A stretch of DNA of 64,000 nt from Batkoa obscura. Lineage: Eukaryota; Entomophthoromycota; Entomophthoromycetes; Entomophthorales; Batkoaceae. The stretch covers positions 1 through 64,000 of the forward strand of contig JASVEC010000003.1 in the NCBI GenBank assembly GCA_030770535.1. The letters run 5' to 3'. Within the stretch, counting starts at the first letter, position 1. The number at the start of each line of letters is the position of its first letter. Made by a program: the position numbers and the translations under genes. The notes beneath the pieces were generated by a model. The model had not been told where the DNA came from and made no database searches. It saw nothing but the letters and a program-made list of their open reading frames with translations. This document shows, one piece after another, positions 1 to 11,921 of this stretch.

Positions 1-392
1 AAATATAAAGATAAATATTGATTTTATGTATTTTTTTTGATGAAAATAACTCATATTAATTTTATATTAATTTATAAAAGGATTTAATATTATCACTATA
101 CCTTTATTTTTTTTATTTTTTTGTATATTAAATATTAAAACACTTTAGCACACTTTTCAATAAACATTTTCAAACTTATTATTAAATTCTCTAAATTCAT
201 CCAAGCTAAAGATACAAACTAAGTAGACATACTGTTATATTTCTATAAACCCTAATAACTATAAATAAATAAACTTACTTTTACCAACAATAATCAATTA
301 AACAAAAGATAAAATGTATTAAACAAACATTAGTTCCAATCTATATAATAATACTTATTTTAAACTTTAATACTGTAATTATCAACTAACGA
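1..392. other. Intergenic, AT-rich
   Basis: Downstream flank of the CSL4 gene. Nothing recognisable is seen on either strand. Confidence 0.5.
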
Positions 393-1240
393 TTAAAATG
401 GTTTAGCACACTTTCTATTTTCTATTATTTTAGTTTTTGGACATTGCATTTCTTGCCATGAAATAGGTATCATTGTTTCACCTAAAAATTCAAATTAGAA
501 TTTACCAGTAACAAATAAAATAATTTTCATTACCTGCTGGACTTGTAGCAATAAGTACCCCAAGTTCATTCTTTGCTGTTGAAAGATAGTATGATTTGGA
601 ATCTCCAAGAGAAATCTATTAGTGATTTATTAATCAAGACTTTAAAACGACTTAATAAGTAATAGTTACCACTTCAGCTTTTACGATATCTCCAGGTCTA
701 AAAGATTGAAAAATTTGTACTCTATCTTTATCTGTTGCTCTTACATCTTGTGACCTGATTTAATTAAATATTTATCAACGATATTTTATAATAATTCAAC
801 TTCTAACAGTACCTGATAACCCCTGAATAATCATCAGCACATGGAGTATGTCCAACCATTAAAATTTTTAACCCTGCCATTTTAGGTAAAATTTTAATCA
901 CTTTACAAGTTACCTAAAAAAAGCACCATTTAAACATCAAAAAAAATCTTTTTTGGAAAATGAAACCATACTACATCCCCAACCTCCGGTACGCAAAATG
1001 TTTCAGCCTGGTTTAAAACAGTCAATATTGATTTCTATTTGAAATTTAATTCTTTATTAACTTTTAACTTTTAATTTTAATATTTACTTTGCTTCCTTCC
1101 CTTGGCTTTAATAAACTTTTAGTGCCTAACAAACCAGAGTAGATGATTCCATTATGCACATATGTTCCTTTTCCCGCTTCATATCGATTCACGTACCCCA
1201 ATGGACTACCTGGTATTACTATGTTATCTTGATCAACCAT
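393..1240 (-). CDS. CSL4: Exosome complex component CSL4
   Basis: Cap subunit of the nuclear and cytoplasmic RNA exosome, which guides RNA into the 3'-5' exonuclease core. The start codon is at 1238-1240. The first exon (1088-1240) encodes the N-terminal domain with [20 protein letters not shown] and later GLLG, the family signature. After introns come [12 protein letters not shown], the start of the S1 RNA-binding domain, then [17 protein letters not shown] and a C-terminal zinc-ribbon-like tail with [11 protein letters not shown], close to metazoan CSL4 orthologues. The stop is at 393-395. Introns have GTAAAT-like donors. The gene is head-to-head with the CSN7 gene, 329 bp away. Identification rests on recognised motifs in order and on the expected length. 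Confidence 0.88.
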
Positions 1241-1569
1241 TTTTTGTTAAGAAAATTAAGTATTTCGAAATTTTGCTTTTGAAATTTATTTAGTTGCTTG
1301 AAGTTATTTTAAGGGTCAGGATCTTATAAAGTAAAAATTGAAACAGTATTAAATTGGTTGAAGTTTTATTATAAAAAATAATATAACTTCTATTTTATAT
1401 AGTATATATAAGTTTTCATTTATTTTTGAATTTATTGTTTATATTAGTATATAGTATACTCTTTTTAAAGCAAATAGCAGTAACAAAAATTGCAGTGATT
1501 GAAGTTTATTAAAAATAAAATAAAACTCAAAACTTCAAATTTTGATTGCATCATTTTTTTTAAAAAGTA
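1241..1569. promoter_or_regulatory. Shared upstream region of CSL4 and CSN7
   Basis: The 329-bp gap between two divergently transcribed genes must hold both promoters. It is AT-rich with several TATATA-like runs; no specific factor site can be assigned. Confidence 0.5.
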
Positions 1570-2551
1570 ATGAGTTCAAATAATAAAACAGAAAAAGCAG
1601 AAAAATTGGAAGAGAAATTAAGTTTAGAAGAAATCTTAAATAAAGCAAGTAGATTTGAGAATGAAGAGTTGGTCAACTTGATTAAGGAAACCATTGTTAG
1701 TCCAGATTTCTTTATTTTGTTGATTTATTAGCTTTACCAAGTGTTCAAAAGGTAACTTGGCCAATTTAAATTTAAGAATTAAGTTTAGATTTCATTTCTT
1801 TTAGCTTAAGCAAAACGAGAAGTATAAAGACACTGTTAATTTATTGGAAATATTTTGCTTTGATGACTTGAAAGGATTTAAAGGTTAGTTTACAATTTAA
1901 TTGATTTATTTATGATATTGAAGTTTAAACCACAAAAAGAAAAAATAAATGGCTCAATAAAATTAAGTAAAGATGAATTGAAAAAGCTCAGGGAACTTAC
2001 TCTTATTAGACTATTCAACATTAAAAAGGTATAAAAAAAAGAGTTATTTAATTTTATGGTGTTAATTTGATATTTAGAAACAACCATACTCCACTTTATT
2101 AGCTGAGCTTGATTTTAAAATAGAACGAGAGATGGAAGATTTTTTTATAGTAACAGCCCATCAAGGTGTCATGAAAGGCAAAGTCAATCAAAAAGAGAAA
2201 TACATTATCGTAAAAAAATGTATCTCCAGAGAAATTCATCCAGAAAGAATTCCAAAATTAATTTTACAACTCAAAGAATGGTAAGTTATAAACCAGTAAC
2301 CCTTTTTCAAATAAATAATTACTTTACTCTTTAGGCGTAAAAGATGTCAAGGAGTACTTAGTATTTTAGATGATGAAGAAAAGAAACTTGATTTATATTA
2401 TGAAGCAAAACGTGTTAAACACGAAGAGAAAAAAGAACAGTTTATTACTCTTAAAAGTGAAACATTGAATTTAGCTAAAGGATCAAGTAAAGGTGGAAAA
2501 GCTAAACATGGATCTGGTAAAGTTTTAAAGAGAGGCTCTTATGATCGTTAA
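1570..2551 (+). CDS. CSN7: COP9 signalosome subunit 7 (PCI domain)
   Basis: Subunit of the COP9 signalosome, which removes NEDD8 from cullin-RING ligases. The start at 1570 gives an acidic N-terminus followed by an LPSVQ helix, TVNLLEIFCFDDL, then KLRELTLIRLFNIKKKQPYS and the winged-helix part with VTAHQGVMKGKVNQKEKYI and an IHPERI segment. These follow the human COPS7 order. The tail is Lys/Gly-rich. At least one acceptor is AAG rather than TAG (before AAAAAATAAATGGC). Oddity: near 1700-1715 the reading frame shifts by one base between SPDF and FVDLLALPSVQK, with no plausible intron to explain it. A missing T in a T-run, or a real lesion, would account for this. Confidence 0.8.
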
Positions 2552-3224
2552 GTAATTAATGTATATTATCGTTCACTGTTAATTATTCATTCATTTGAAT
2601 GTATGTTATTATCTGTCTTTAAATTTTCTATTTTATTTTGCTATTTCAAATTAGTATTCTTTATTTTTATTTAAATCTATACACAATTATTACTTTAAAT
2701 AAATTAAGCTTTTAAGTAATATATTAATAATACTTTGAGAACACTATAGTATATACAGACCCCTATAAAGTAAGTTTATTAGATGTAGAAATAGGAGAAG
2801 ATGATATTATTTACTAGCATTTATCGACTGATTTTTTGTTCAAATATTACATAGAATTTTTAAAATAATGAAAATAATTTTATTAGATTAATTTTTATAC
2901 TTGCGACCTCGATAATGAAACAATTGTTACTTTGGTTACTTTTAAGTATAATGTAAGTGATATCGCATTTAATAATATAATTTCTTATATAACTATTTCC
3001 ACTAACGTAATATTCTTTAAATAAAATTGTATTGTGGTACAATCTTACAACAATTAGATTCAATAAAAAGTATTAACATTTGATTGACAAAATAATTTAG
3101 CAACTATTCACATCTCTAATTTATTTCTAAGTTTAAGTTCCAATATTATATAATTTTCTATTTATATACGATGGAATCTTTAATTAAGTTAAGTAATAAT
3201 TGAATTAACAATTATCATGAGTGT
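2552..3224. other. Intergenic between convergent genes
   Basis: A 673-bp AT-rich gap between the 3' ends of CSN7 and the NADH dehydrogenase gene. Only short non-conserved open frames; nothing recognised. Confidence 0.5.
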
Positions 3225-5083
3225 CTATTCTCTGGAGATATCTCTACCATAAAGGAATTTCTTTGTCCAATCTAAGGACACTAAAGCAGCATTACGAATA
3301 GAGAACAAATTGGATAAATAAGCCGATTTCCAGAAAAGATAAGTCACTAATAAAATTAATACCAAATTAGATATATAGTTTGCTAAACTTACTGGCACCA
3401 CCTACTGGGAAATTAATATTCATGAAAGGTATATCTGCAATTGCTTTTTCAGATCCAATATAACTACAAAAAATTAATAAGCTAATTCATATAAATTAAA
3501 ATAATAATCTTACGCTAATGAACCATTATGGGTATAATGGAAAGGTTTTTGTCTAGCTTTTACTTCTTGGAAGTTATCAGTGTTTAAAGTGGACTTCAAT
3601 AATTTAGCAAGGTATTTTCCTTGTTGACTAGCAACTTGTGCTGTTGGAGCATAGCTAAAAGTAAAGTTATATAAAGTTTGATGGTTTGATAAAATTCAAT
3701 TACCTAGTTGCTGTAGCATCACCAAGAGCAAAGATATTGTCAGAACCTACCATCATTAAGTGATCATCAACTAAAATACCACGTCTATTTTTTTACCAAT
3801 AAATTGTCTACTTAAAAAAGTATTATTAATTACCTATTTGTTTGAATTTCAGGGAATTGAGTAATCAAATCCTTAACAACTGGACGAGCAGTATTACCTG
3901 CAGCCCAAACTAAAAGACCTAAAAATAGTTAAATTAAGTTAAATAGTATAATTTATATTTATACATACCATATGGAATCTCTTCATCTTCATCATTGGCA
4001 TTCTTAATAGTAACAGTAGTTGGAGTTACCTTTTGGACTCTAGACTTGGTTAGAACATTGATTTTATTATAACGGAGAGTAGATTCAGTATAATCAATTA
4101 AGGTTTTTGAGAAGGATGGTAAGACAGTTGGTAAAGCTTCAATCAAAGTAATCTTAAACTTATCAGCAATTTCTGGATACCATTTTTTAAGATCCTCTGC
4201 AAGATAATCCTGTAACTCAGCAGCATATTCTACACCGGTTGGTCCACCCCCTACAACAATCATATGAAGCAAACGCTCTTTTTCTTTTTCATCTTGTCCA
4301 GCAAAAGCAGCAGTTTCTATACAATCACTTAATTGTTGCCTTATTTTCTTTGCATCCCAAATTTCCTTCAAGCAGCATGAATATTCTTTTACACCGGGGA
4401 TATTAAATGTTGCGGTTTCAGCTCCAACGGCAACTACTAAATAATCATAATATAATTCGGAAGAATTAATTTTACCCTGTATTTCGGAAGTATCTTTAAT
4501 AGTTATCTTATTATTTTTTGAATCAATCTTGGTACAATCCGCTTCAACAAATTGAACATTTCCAGTTTTATGTCGAATAATATAACGAATGGATTCTAAG
4601 ATAGAACGATGTTCTAAAGTTCCCACGGTACAACTTGGTAATAAAGGAGTAAATAAGAAATAATTCCTTGGTGATACTATAACAACGTCAAACTCTTTTG
4701 GATCTAATTTCTTGATCAATGAAGTGGCTCCCCATCCGGATCCTAAAACAACTACACGCTTACGACCATCCTCCGGTTTTTCTAAAACAGGTTTAAGTGG
4801 CTGTACAGCTGGATTGGAGTGAAATATGGCGTTTGCAAGTACAGCTAAAGCAATCAATTGAATTGTAACAACACCTCCGCGATAAGCATACCTTAAAAAT
4901 CTAAAGCCACTTTTTGTTTTATTGTCTGAACTTGTATTCATACTTCTTTTTAATAGCAACGTACTATCTGGTTTAAGTTTGAATAAACCCCTTGTGTTAG
5001 GAGCTAACTTTACAATACTACCTATAAATATATTAATTTAAAGTATCCCAATTGTTTTATTTTAAATTACTTTTTAATACCAT
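3225..5083 (-). CDS. Alternative (type II) NADH:ubiquinone oxidoreductase, mitochondrial
   Basis: Rotenone-insensitive single-polypeptide NADH dehydrogenase that passes electrons to ubiquinone without pumping protons (NDE/NDI family, mitochondrial inner membrane). The first coding exon is the short MVLK piece ending at 5083; splicing to GTAGTATTG continues SSIVKLAPNTRGLF, giving a basic mitochondrial presequence. Seen in order: a hydrophobic stretch, the FAD-binding VVVLGSGWGATSL, NYFLFTPLLPS, the NADH-binding MIVVGGGPTGVEYAAEL, the FAD site with DNIFALGDATAT and APTAQVASQQGKYLA, and the membrane-anchor C-terminus with WKSAYLSNLFS and WTKKFLYGRDISRE. No EF-hand insert is seen. A membrane segment after the presequence favours the external (NDE) type, but the side of the membrane is inferred. 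Confidence 0.92.
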
Positions 5084-7082
5084 TTTAGATAAAGTTAAAG
5101 AGTAAATGTCATTAAAGTTGTTTTTATATTTTCCTATCTTCGTTGGTCTTAAATTTGAAGTGTTATTATCTGATATAAAATTTATGATATTTTGTGTAAT
5201 AACTTGTTAATTCCTTATCAAATTTAATTTTGACAAATCACTTGCCAAATAAAGATAAAAAACCCTTTATTATCCAATTAAAAATATATAATTTTCAAAT
5301 TATTACACAAGGATTCTTAAAAATTCCCACAGCATATGATAATTGAATCAGCCAGAATCTATTTTTTATTAATAAAAGTAATCGATTTGTGGTTATCAGT
5401 AAATACTTTCGTTATTCTCGTTTAGCCTAAAGAATAACCTTTTATCATATCATTTTTATCAATTCTGTGTCGTTATTTCCTCACGATAAATATATATTCT
5501 TAATAAAGTAATATGTTCTTTTTGGTTTCCTTATCTGCTCATATAAATTTAAATGTAGAGCAACAATCATTTCTTTTTATCTATAACATTAATTTATCCT
5601 AATTTAATACAAATTTATAATATATTTTTATTATAAAATAAAATTTATTTAAAATGCTAATATAAGACTTAGATTGTTATTATATTTTTAGTTTCGATTT
5701 TAGTATTAGTAATCAATTAAATAAATTAAAACAAATTTTAGAATATCTTACAACACCTATTTTGGTTATCGAATATTAATCTTTGAGTTGACATATAAAA
5801 TATCTAATTTTAAAGTATATTTTTATTATAGAACAATCTCATAAGATTGACAAATGTTATTTTTGTATGATAGTAACAAATTCAATTGTTGGTAAAGAAA
5901 ATAAGATGTTTATGGCCAAATATTAAAGTCATGAATATAATTTTAGTATTTTTATTTATCTTCAACAAAAGATCAAAGTAGACAATTAATTTGAAAACCC
6001 TGATTAAATAATGAGCTGATTGTGTCATCTAGAGAGTAAGCCAATTTTAATTTAAGCTTTAAGCCAACTATTGTTTAAAAGTTAGTTATAAAATCTCTAA
6101 AGTGAGACAAAACAATTTTAAAGGCAAGCCAACAATTCTGGAAAAAGGTATCAGTTATACTTACTAAATAGGCATGGTTTTTTTGCTCACTAAAAATATA
6201 GTTCATTTAATTGTTGCAAAAAAATACATTACAGAATCTAAGTTGTTCTTTAGAGAGGATCTGATCTCACTGGTCCTTACACTATACTCCGATTGGTAAA
6301 GAATTGTTAAAGTAGGCAACTTTAAATTGAAATGATATTTGCAGCTTAAACTGAATCTTATTATAAGAATATCAGTTGCTTGGTTGAAAGTAGCTCTACT
6401 GTTTTTGATATGGATTTATGGAATTTCGGTTTTTATAAAATCATGTTTGGGAACTTTTGTATTATTTTTGCTTGTTTTTACGTCTAGTAATGTGTTTATT
6501 TGGTTTTCTGTTTTGTCCATTCTTTATTCAACGAAAATTTAAAAAAATTATTGGTTGAATCATTAAACAAAAAGGGATATTATCATACATTTATGTTAAA
6601 TTATTTGACTTTTTTAAATTTCATTTACTATAGTTATACCATGCTAAAGTCATAATCTATTATTAATAGCTTTGAGTAGTAGCTATATTGTTTTTATTGT
6701 TGGTATTATTAAATATACGTAGATTCTTGTTGATACAAATTTTAAAGCTACTACTATATTTTTAATACTATTAACTAAAACTTTAATCGCTTTAATTATG
6801 TATCTTTTGTATAATAAAACAAATACCAGCAACTATAAAACACAACAAACTAAGCGTATAAACAAATAATAAGTTAAGCGTATAAACAAGCACTTCCAGT
6901 TCCCCATTAAAAGAAACAAAAAAAACATGACATAAAATTCATCGATACATTTTATTTAAAGTAGTAAGTATCAAAAATAAAAGCAAAGACCATTTTAGAT
7001 GGAGAAATTGTAATCTTCACGCTCTTCTTTTTATTTATGCTAATAAAAAATACATTAATACATTATCATTTATTACTATTAA
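5084..7082. other. Gene-poor 2-kb intergenic stretch
   Basis: No gene is supported. A 15-bp direct repeat TAAGCGTATAAACAA occurs twice near 6850-6887, and AGTAGTAGC recurs as an inverted pair near 6675-6740. A hydrophobic 67-codon frame at 6339-6542 lacks an ATG start and resembles no family. Confidence 0.45.
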
Positions 7083-7880
<798 letters not shown>

Positions 7881-8616
7881 TTTATATTTTTTTAAAAAAG
7901 TTTTTGTTTTTTTATTGAATTTTCTTCTATTTAAATCTTTTATTTACTCACTCTCACCTAATTTTTAGCCAATCTAATGCGAGCTTGTTTACCCCATTAG
8001 CTAATAGTAGACTGAAAAATAATGGAGCATTCGTCTACTTTACAGTAACCAATAAGAGATATTTCTTATCAAACTGATTGGCTAAAAAAGGGTTCAGTTG
8101 ATAGCTCAGCAATCCTAGTAGTTATTGACTCAATTTATTAAGTTCACTAGATTCATTGTGGTTTGATTTGGTAGTTGGGCTTCCAGCCACAAATTAAAAT
8201 TTTGCTGTCTAATTTCTCTAGAAACTTCGACTGCAAAGTCATTATTTTATTAAAAAACAATTAAAAGCTTAATAATTAAGTATTTTTTAATACCCTATTA
8301 AAGAAAACTGTTGTTTATAATATTTGTAATAAACCAAGCTGAAAATAGAACTATGTTAATAGTTAAAAATTAATTTAATTAATAAGACTAATTAAATTTT
8401 TATTTTTTTATCATTTGAATAATAAAAACTAGGATAAGGTAAAAACTCTATACATTTTTAATATAATACTCATCCAAACAAAATAGTCACATCCTAATAT
8501 TTGTTACAACAGTAGAATAAAAGCCATAAAATATAGGATAAAAAATTACGAATCTTAGGAAGTGAAATAAAGATGAAGATAAATAGGTATATTAAAAACA
8601 CTAGTTTTAACCAGAA
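7881..8616. other. Intergenic
   Basis: Upstream region of the E2 gene (with its CCAAT boxes) and downstream region of the PXMP4-like gene. No gene seen. Confidence 0.5.
7969..8081 (-). promoter_or_regulatory. CCAAT-box cluster upstream of UBC4-like gene
   Basis: CCAAT occurs at 7969-7973 and 8049-8053 and as ATTGG at 8077-8081, about 90-200 bp upstream of the E2 start. Three copies in 115 bp suggest a CCAAT-binding (HAP/NF-Y) site cluster; function is inferred. Confidence 0.4.
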
Positions 8617-9346
8617 CTATTTGTTGTGCCAAATAAATGTTTTAAGAGATGACCAATAATTAGAATCAACATAAAGGTATTGCATTGATGCACGTAAAGA
8701 GGGCTGTAATACTGAAGCTTCATGACGAAATAACCACATAACTGTACCCCAAACTACAGCTGCAAAGATAGGATAAGCATCTGGTTGTGAAATGTAATTA
8801 TATTTAACTGGTAAGTTTGCCAGCCCAAGTACTACTCTTGCAAATAAGTATAAAACAATCTGAAATTAAATTATTAATGATTGATTCAACTAAAATATAA
8901 AATATAAAATATAAAATATAAAACTTTTTCTTTACCTGTTTGTTTATACTTATTTCTTTACCAAAGACAACATAACCACCTAGCATACCGGCTAAAAAGG
9001 CATGGGACTTACCTTCTTTACTATGGTTTAACTTGGATAATACTAGCATGGTAGTTTTATAAATAGCTACAAAAAAAGCTAAGTTTTTAGCATGAGTTCT
9101 AGTAGCTAAAAAGATAGCTTTGATCTTATCTTTAATACTATTTAAATAGTTAAGAATAGTTTAACTAAAAAACAAAAAATAATACCTTCCACTACGAAAC
9201 AATAAAGTCATTACCAAAGCGTGTGGGAAGCGTACTTTAGTTCCATAAACGATACCATTTCTAAATCCTTTTACAATGGATAATAAGGCTCGATTATCAG
9301 GATGGAGTATAAAGTCAGTAAGTTGATGGTAGATAGCATCTGGCAT
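8617..9346 (-). CDS. Peroxisomal membrane protein 4-like (PXMP4/PMP24, Tim17 family)
   Basis: Small integral membrane protein of the Tim17/22/23-PMP24 family, known from peroxisomes; biochemical role unclear. It starts MPDAIYHQLTDFILHPDNRA at 9346. Signature segments: IVKGFRNGIVYGTKVRFPHA, LLFRSGR, TRTHAKNLAFFVAIYKT, AFLAGMLGGYVVFGK, and the C-terminal half with LARVVLGLANLP, PDAYPIFAAVVWGTVMWLFR and a LQPSLRASMQYLY motif. Three exons. An intron contains a small AT-rich tandem repeat (TAAAATA units, about 8886-8920). Closest recognised family is human PXMP4. Confidence 0.85.
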
Positions 9347-10299
9347 TTTATTGAAAAAATTGATTTATAAGAAGAAAGTAATTTATTGATTTTAGTTGAA
9401 TTTAAGTTTTATTTAGCAAACAAATGCTCTATTTTTCACATTTTTTTAAAAGTTAGCTTTGGTGGCCGCGTAAATTTTGAAAACTATAGATGATATAACT
9501 TTATTAGGTAGTTTAGGGCTTGTGTAGTGAGTAATTTGTTATTATTGAAAATCTATGAGTACAAAAGTATTAATGATGGTAACGTTAATTTGGGCAAAGA
9601 ACAATAGGTTTCTTTAAGATACATATAATACTAGGTTTATAGATTATATCTAATTATGTTTTAATATTTTTTATGATTTATAATTAGGAAATATGCATAA
9701 ATTTATAGAATTAATAGCTCTATTGAAATAAATGCTTCTAATAATAAATAGAAACCACAAAATGCACAAGGGCTCACCTTAAAATCACTAGTCACAAATT
9801 ATGTTTTTTATTAACTCTTGTTCTTCAAGTCACATTGAAAATTATTTTTGTTACTAATTTGCAGAAAAATTAATAATTTATATCAGAAAAAAGTTTTCTA
9901 TTACAAGTATTATTATTAAATTTGATTTAAAACTTTTATATGAAGTAAAGTGGATTAAATAATTAATAGAATTGCAATTATGTTAAAATAAAATTTTACA
10001 TATTTTTTAAAAAACTTTTAAATTATTTATAAAAATGTTTACGTATTAAAAATAAGCTTATCAAATGCATATAATTAATTTAAATTCAAATGAATATTAG
10101 TCATTCTATACTTCTAAAGTATAAATATTTATATATAATCGTTGATTTGATGCTATAGCTATTCATAGTTCCAATGCATCAATATTAAATCCTTATACCC
10201 TGTAAGTTTTTTGAGACTTACAAATAATATTGTCTTGGCTATTTTAACAATAATCTAAGTTTATGCTACCCTAAATTTATCTATATTTCCTATATTACA

Positions 10300-10401
10300 T
10301 GGGGATGTATTTTTGTGTTTAAGAATTTTACTAACAACTTTTCTGCTCAAATAGCGCTTAAAAGATAGAAAAAGTGATGAAGCAAAAAAAAAAAACACTC
10401 A
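10300..10401 (+). mobile_element. MITE copy A (foldback element, about 100 bp)
   Basis: Member of a seven-copy family. Begins TGGGGATGTATTTTTGTG and ends with AAAAACACTCA, an imperfect inverted match. It contains the shared core AAGAATTTTACTAACAA and AATAGCGCTTAAAAGA. The flanking dinucleotide is CA on both sides, consistent with a 2-bp target duplication. Confidence 0.75.
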
Positions 10402-10641
10402 CATATCGTTGTTTTTATCTATATAAGAACTTTATCACAAAGATAAGAGTTTTGTAAAGAAACAGACGTTGTTTGTTTTAAATAGTAAATTTAAATTTAA
10501 AGATTGAATAAATTAAAAAATTATTTGAACTAAACTTGTACTAAATTAAATTAGTTTGTTAAAATTAATATCGAAGTCAATGCTTCAATGAACATGTCAT
10601 TAATATTGATAATGATATTTACTAATTACATAACAAATATA

Positions 10642-10739
10642 TGGGGGTGTTTTTTTGGTTTCATCGCTTTTTCTATCCTTTAAGCGCTATTTGAGCAGAA
10701 AAATTGTTAATAAGATTCTTAAACAAAAAAATACATCCA
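10642..10739 (-). mobile_element. MITE copy B
   Basis: Same family in inverse orientation: starts TGGGGGTGTTTTTTTGG, has the TTAAGCGCTATTTGAGCAG core and ends AATACATCCA. TA flanks both ends. It lies 240 bp from copy A and faces it. Confidence 0.8.
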
Positions 10740-10987
10740 TATTAAAGAATTTTGCAAATTCGAGCATTATGTTGAGGGTTTATATCACATATACACTATT
10801 AAATTTATTATTATAATGCTATGCTTTAAAGTTAAAACACTAACTCGAAAGTTAATAATTATACTAGTCATCTATTTGAAAACTTTGAATTTATTCTCAA
10901 TGGCAAAATAATAATAATGATTTTTATTGAAATGTACTTTTAATTAAACTATGTGTGACTAAGTTCTTAAAATAGACTTCAATAGTT

Positions 10988-11300
10988 TTAATCGGTGGTG
11001 TTAGCCTCAAATGCTCTTTCCTTATCGTCATATAATTTTATTTCTCGATCTGCTTTAAATTTAAAAGGCTTCCTATCTTCCGGGGTCAATCTCTGCCGTT
11101 TTTGACCAATGACTTTATCAAGATTCTGAAACAGTATTTCAGGATTCTCTTCAAGTATCTTATCACCTACAGATTATAAAATACGCATAAGCCCAAAGGT
11201 GCCGGTGTGGTTTACTTCGATCTCTTTCTAAATCCTCTTCATATATATCTTCTTCACTTTGATCAAAGGTATCATCTATTGAAAGCCCGAAGATACCTAC
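10988..11300 (-). CDS. Unrecognised gene, 3' exons only
   Basis: Two exons can be read. 11216-11300 encodes GIFGLSIDDTFDQSEED and an acidic run; a 49-nt GTAAAC...TAG intron (11167-11215) follows; 10988-11166 encodes KILEENPEILFQNLDKVIGQ, then RQRLTPEDRKPFKFKADREI and ends with TTD at a stop. The charged composition and in-frame splice argue for real coding sequence, but no family was recognised. The exon's upstream boundary (an AAG acceptor near 11301) and the 5' exons are not resolved, so this may be a partial call or a remnant. Confidence 0.4.
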
Positions 11301-11921
11301 CTTTTTGTAAATTTAGCTATTTTATTGAAAAAGCTATCAGATGTTTTGCTTTGTTTAGCTATTTATTAAATTACCTTGTTATTAAAATAGTAAATTTGTT
11401 CAATAATCTACCTAAACTACAAATTTTAAATTTATTTTATACACTTAAAGTTTATTCATTAATCCAACATGCCCATTTTATCTTGGCAGATAGAATGCAT
11501 TTTAAATTATTTCTTGAAATACAACCCTGTCCTTAAAAATTAAGGCTAAAATATATAAAATTTAATAACAGCTACTTGAAATTAGATATATAAAAAAGTA
11601 AAGAAGCAGATACTGGACTTGTTAGTGCGGATAGTCTTTATTTTATATCAAATAAAAGTAAAACAAATTTACTTTTTTTAGAAGTTGAGAATCACATGCA
11701 AATATATTAAGGTGGGGCTTAAATTAATGATTTAGTGTAAAAAAAATTAAGCTGCGTTTTAAACGACTGAAAATAAAGTTAAACTGATTATAACAAAAAA
11801 TTGTAGAATCAATCTTTAATCATCAGCTATATATTGTATAACTTAAACTTATTAAATTTCCATTTGATAGTTTAATTCTTTCTTTAAATATCAACTTTAT
11901 TTTATTATAGTCCAATTGATA
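11301..11921. other. Intergenic
   Basis: May contain unresolved 5' exons of the preceding minus-strand gene and the promoter of the MFS transporter. Nothing else recognised. Confidence 0.4.

Larger units (their letters stand above)
9347..10987. other. Intergenic with two MITE copies
   Basis: No gene is seen. It holds two inversely oriented copies of the dispersed foldback element (10300-10401 and 10642-10739); the rest is AT-rich sequence. Confidence 0.5.

Noticed and set aside
6339-6542. Hydrophobic 67-codon open frame on the plus strand
   Set aside because: No ATG start, no family resemblance, and AT-rich DNA yields Phe/Leu/Ile-rich frames by chance.
10300-10739. The two facing MITE copies as ends of one larger 440-bp transposon
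   Set aside because: Each copy has its own matching dinucleotide flanks (CA and TA) and its own two ends, so they are better read as two independent insertions.
11207-11536. 109-codon plus-strand open frame
   Set aside because: Lies antisense to the better-supported minus-strand exons at 10988-11300, lacks an ATG start and looks like an AT-rich chance frame.
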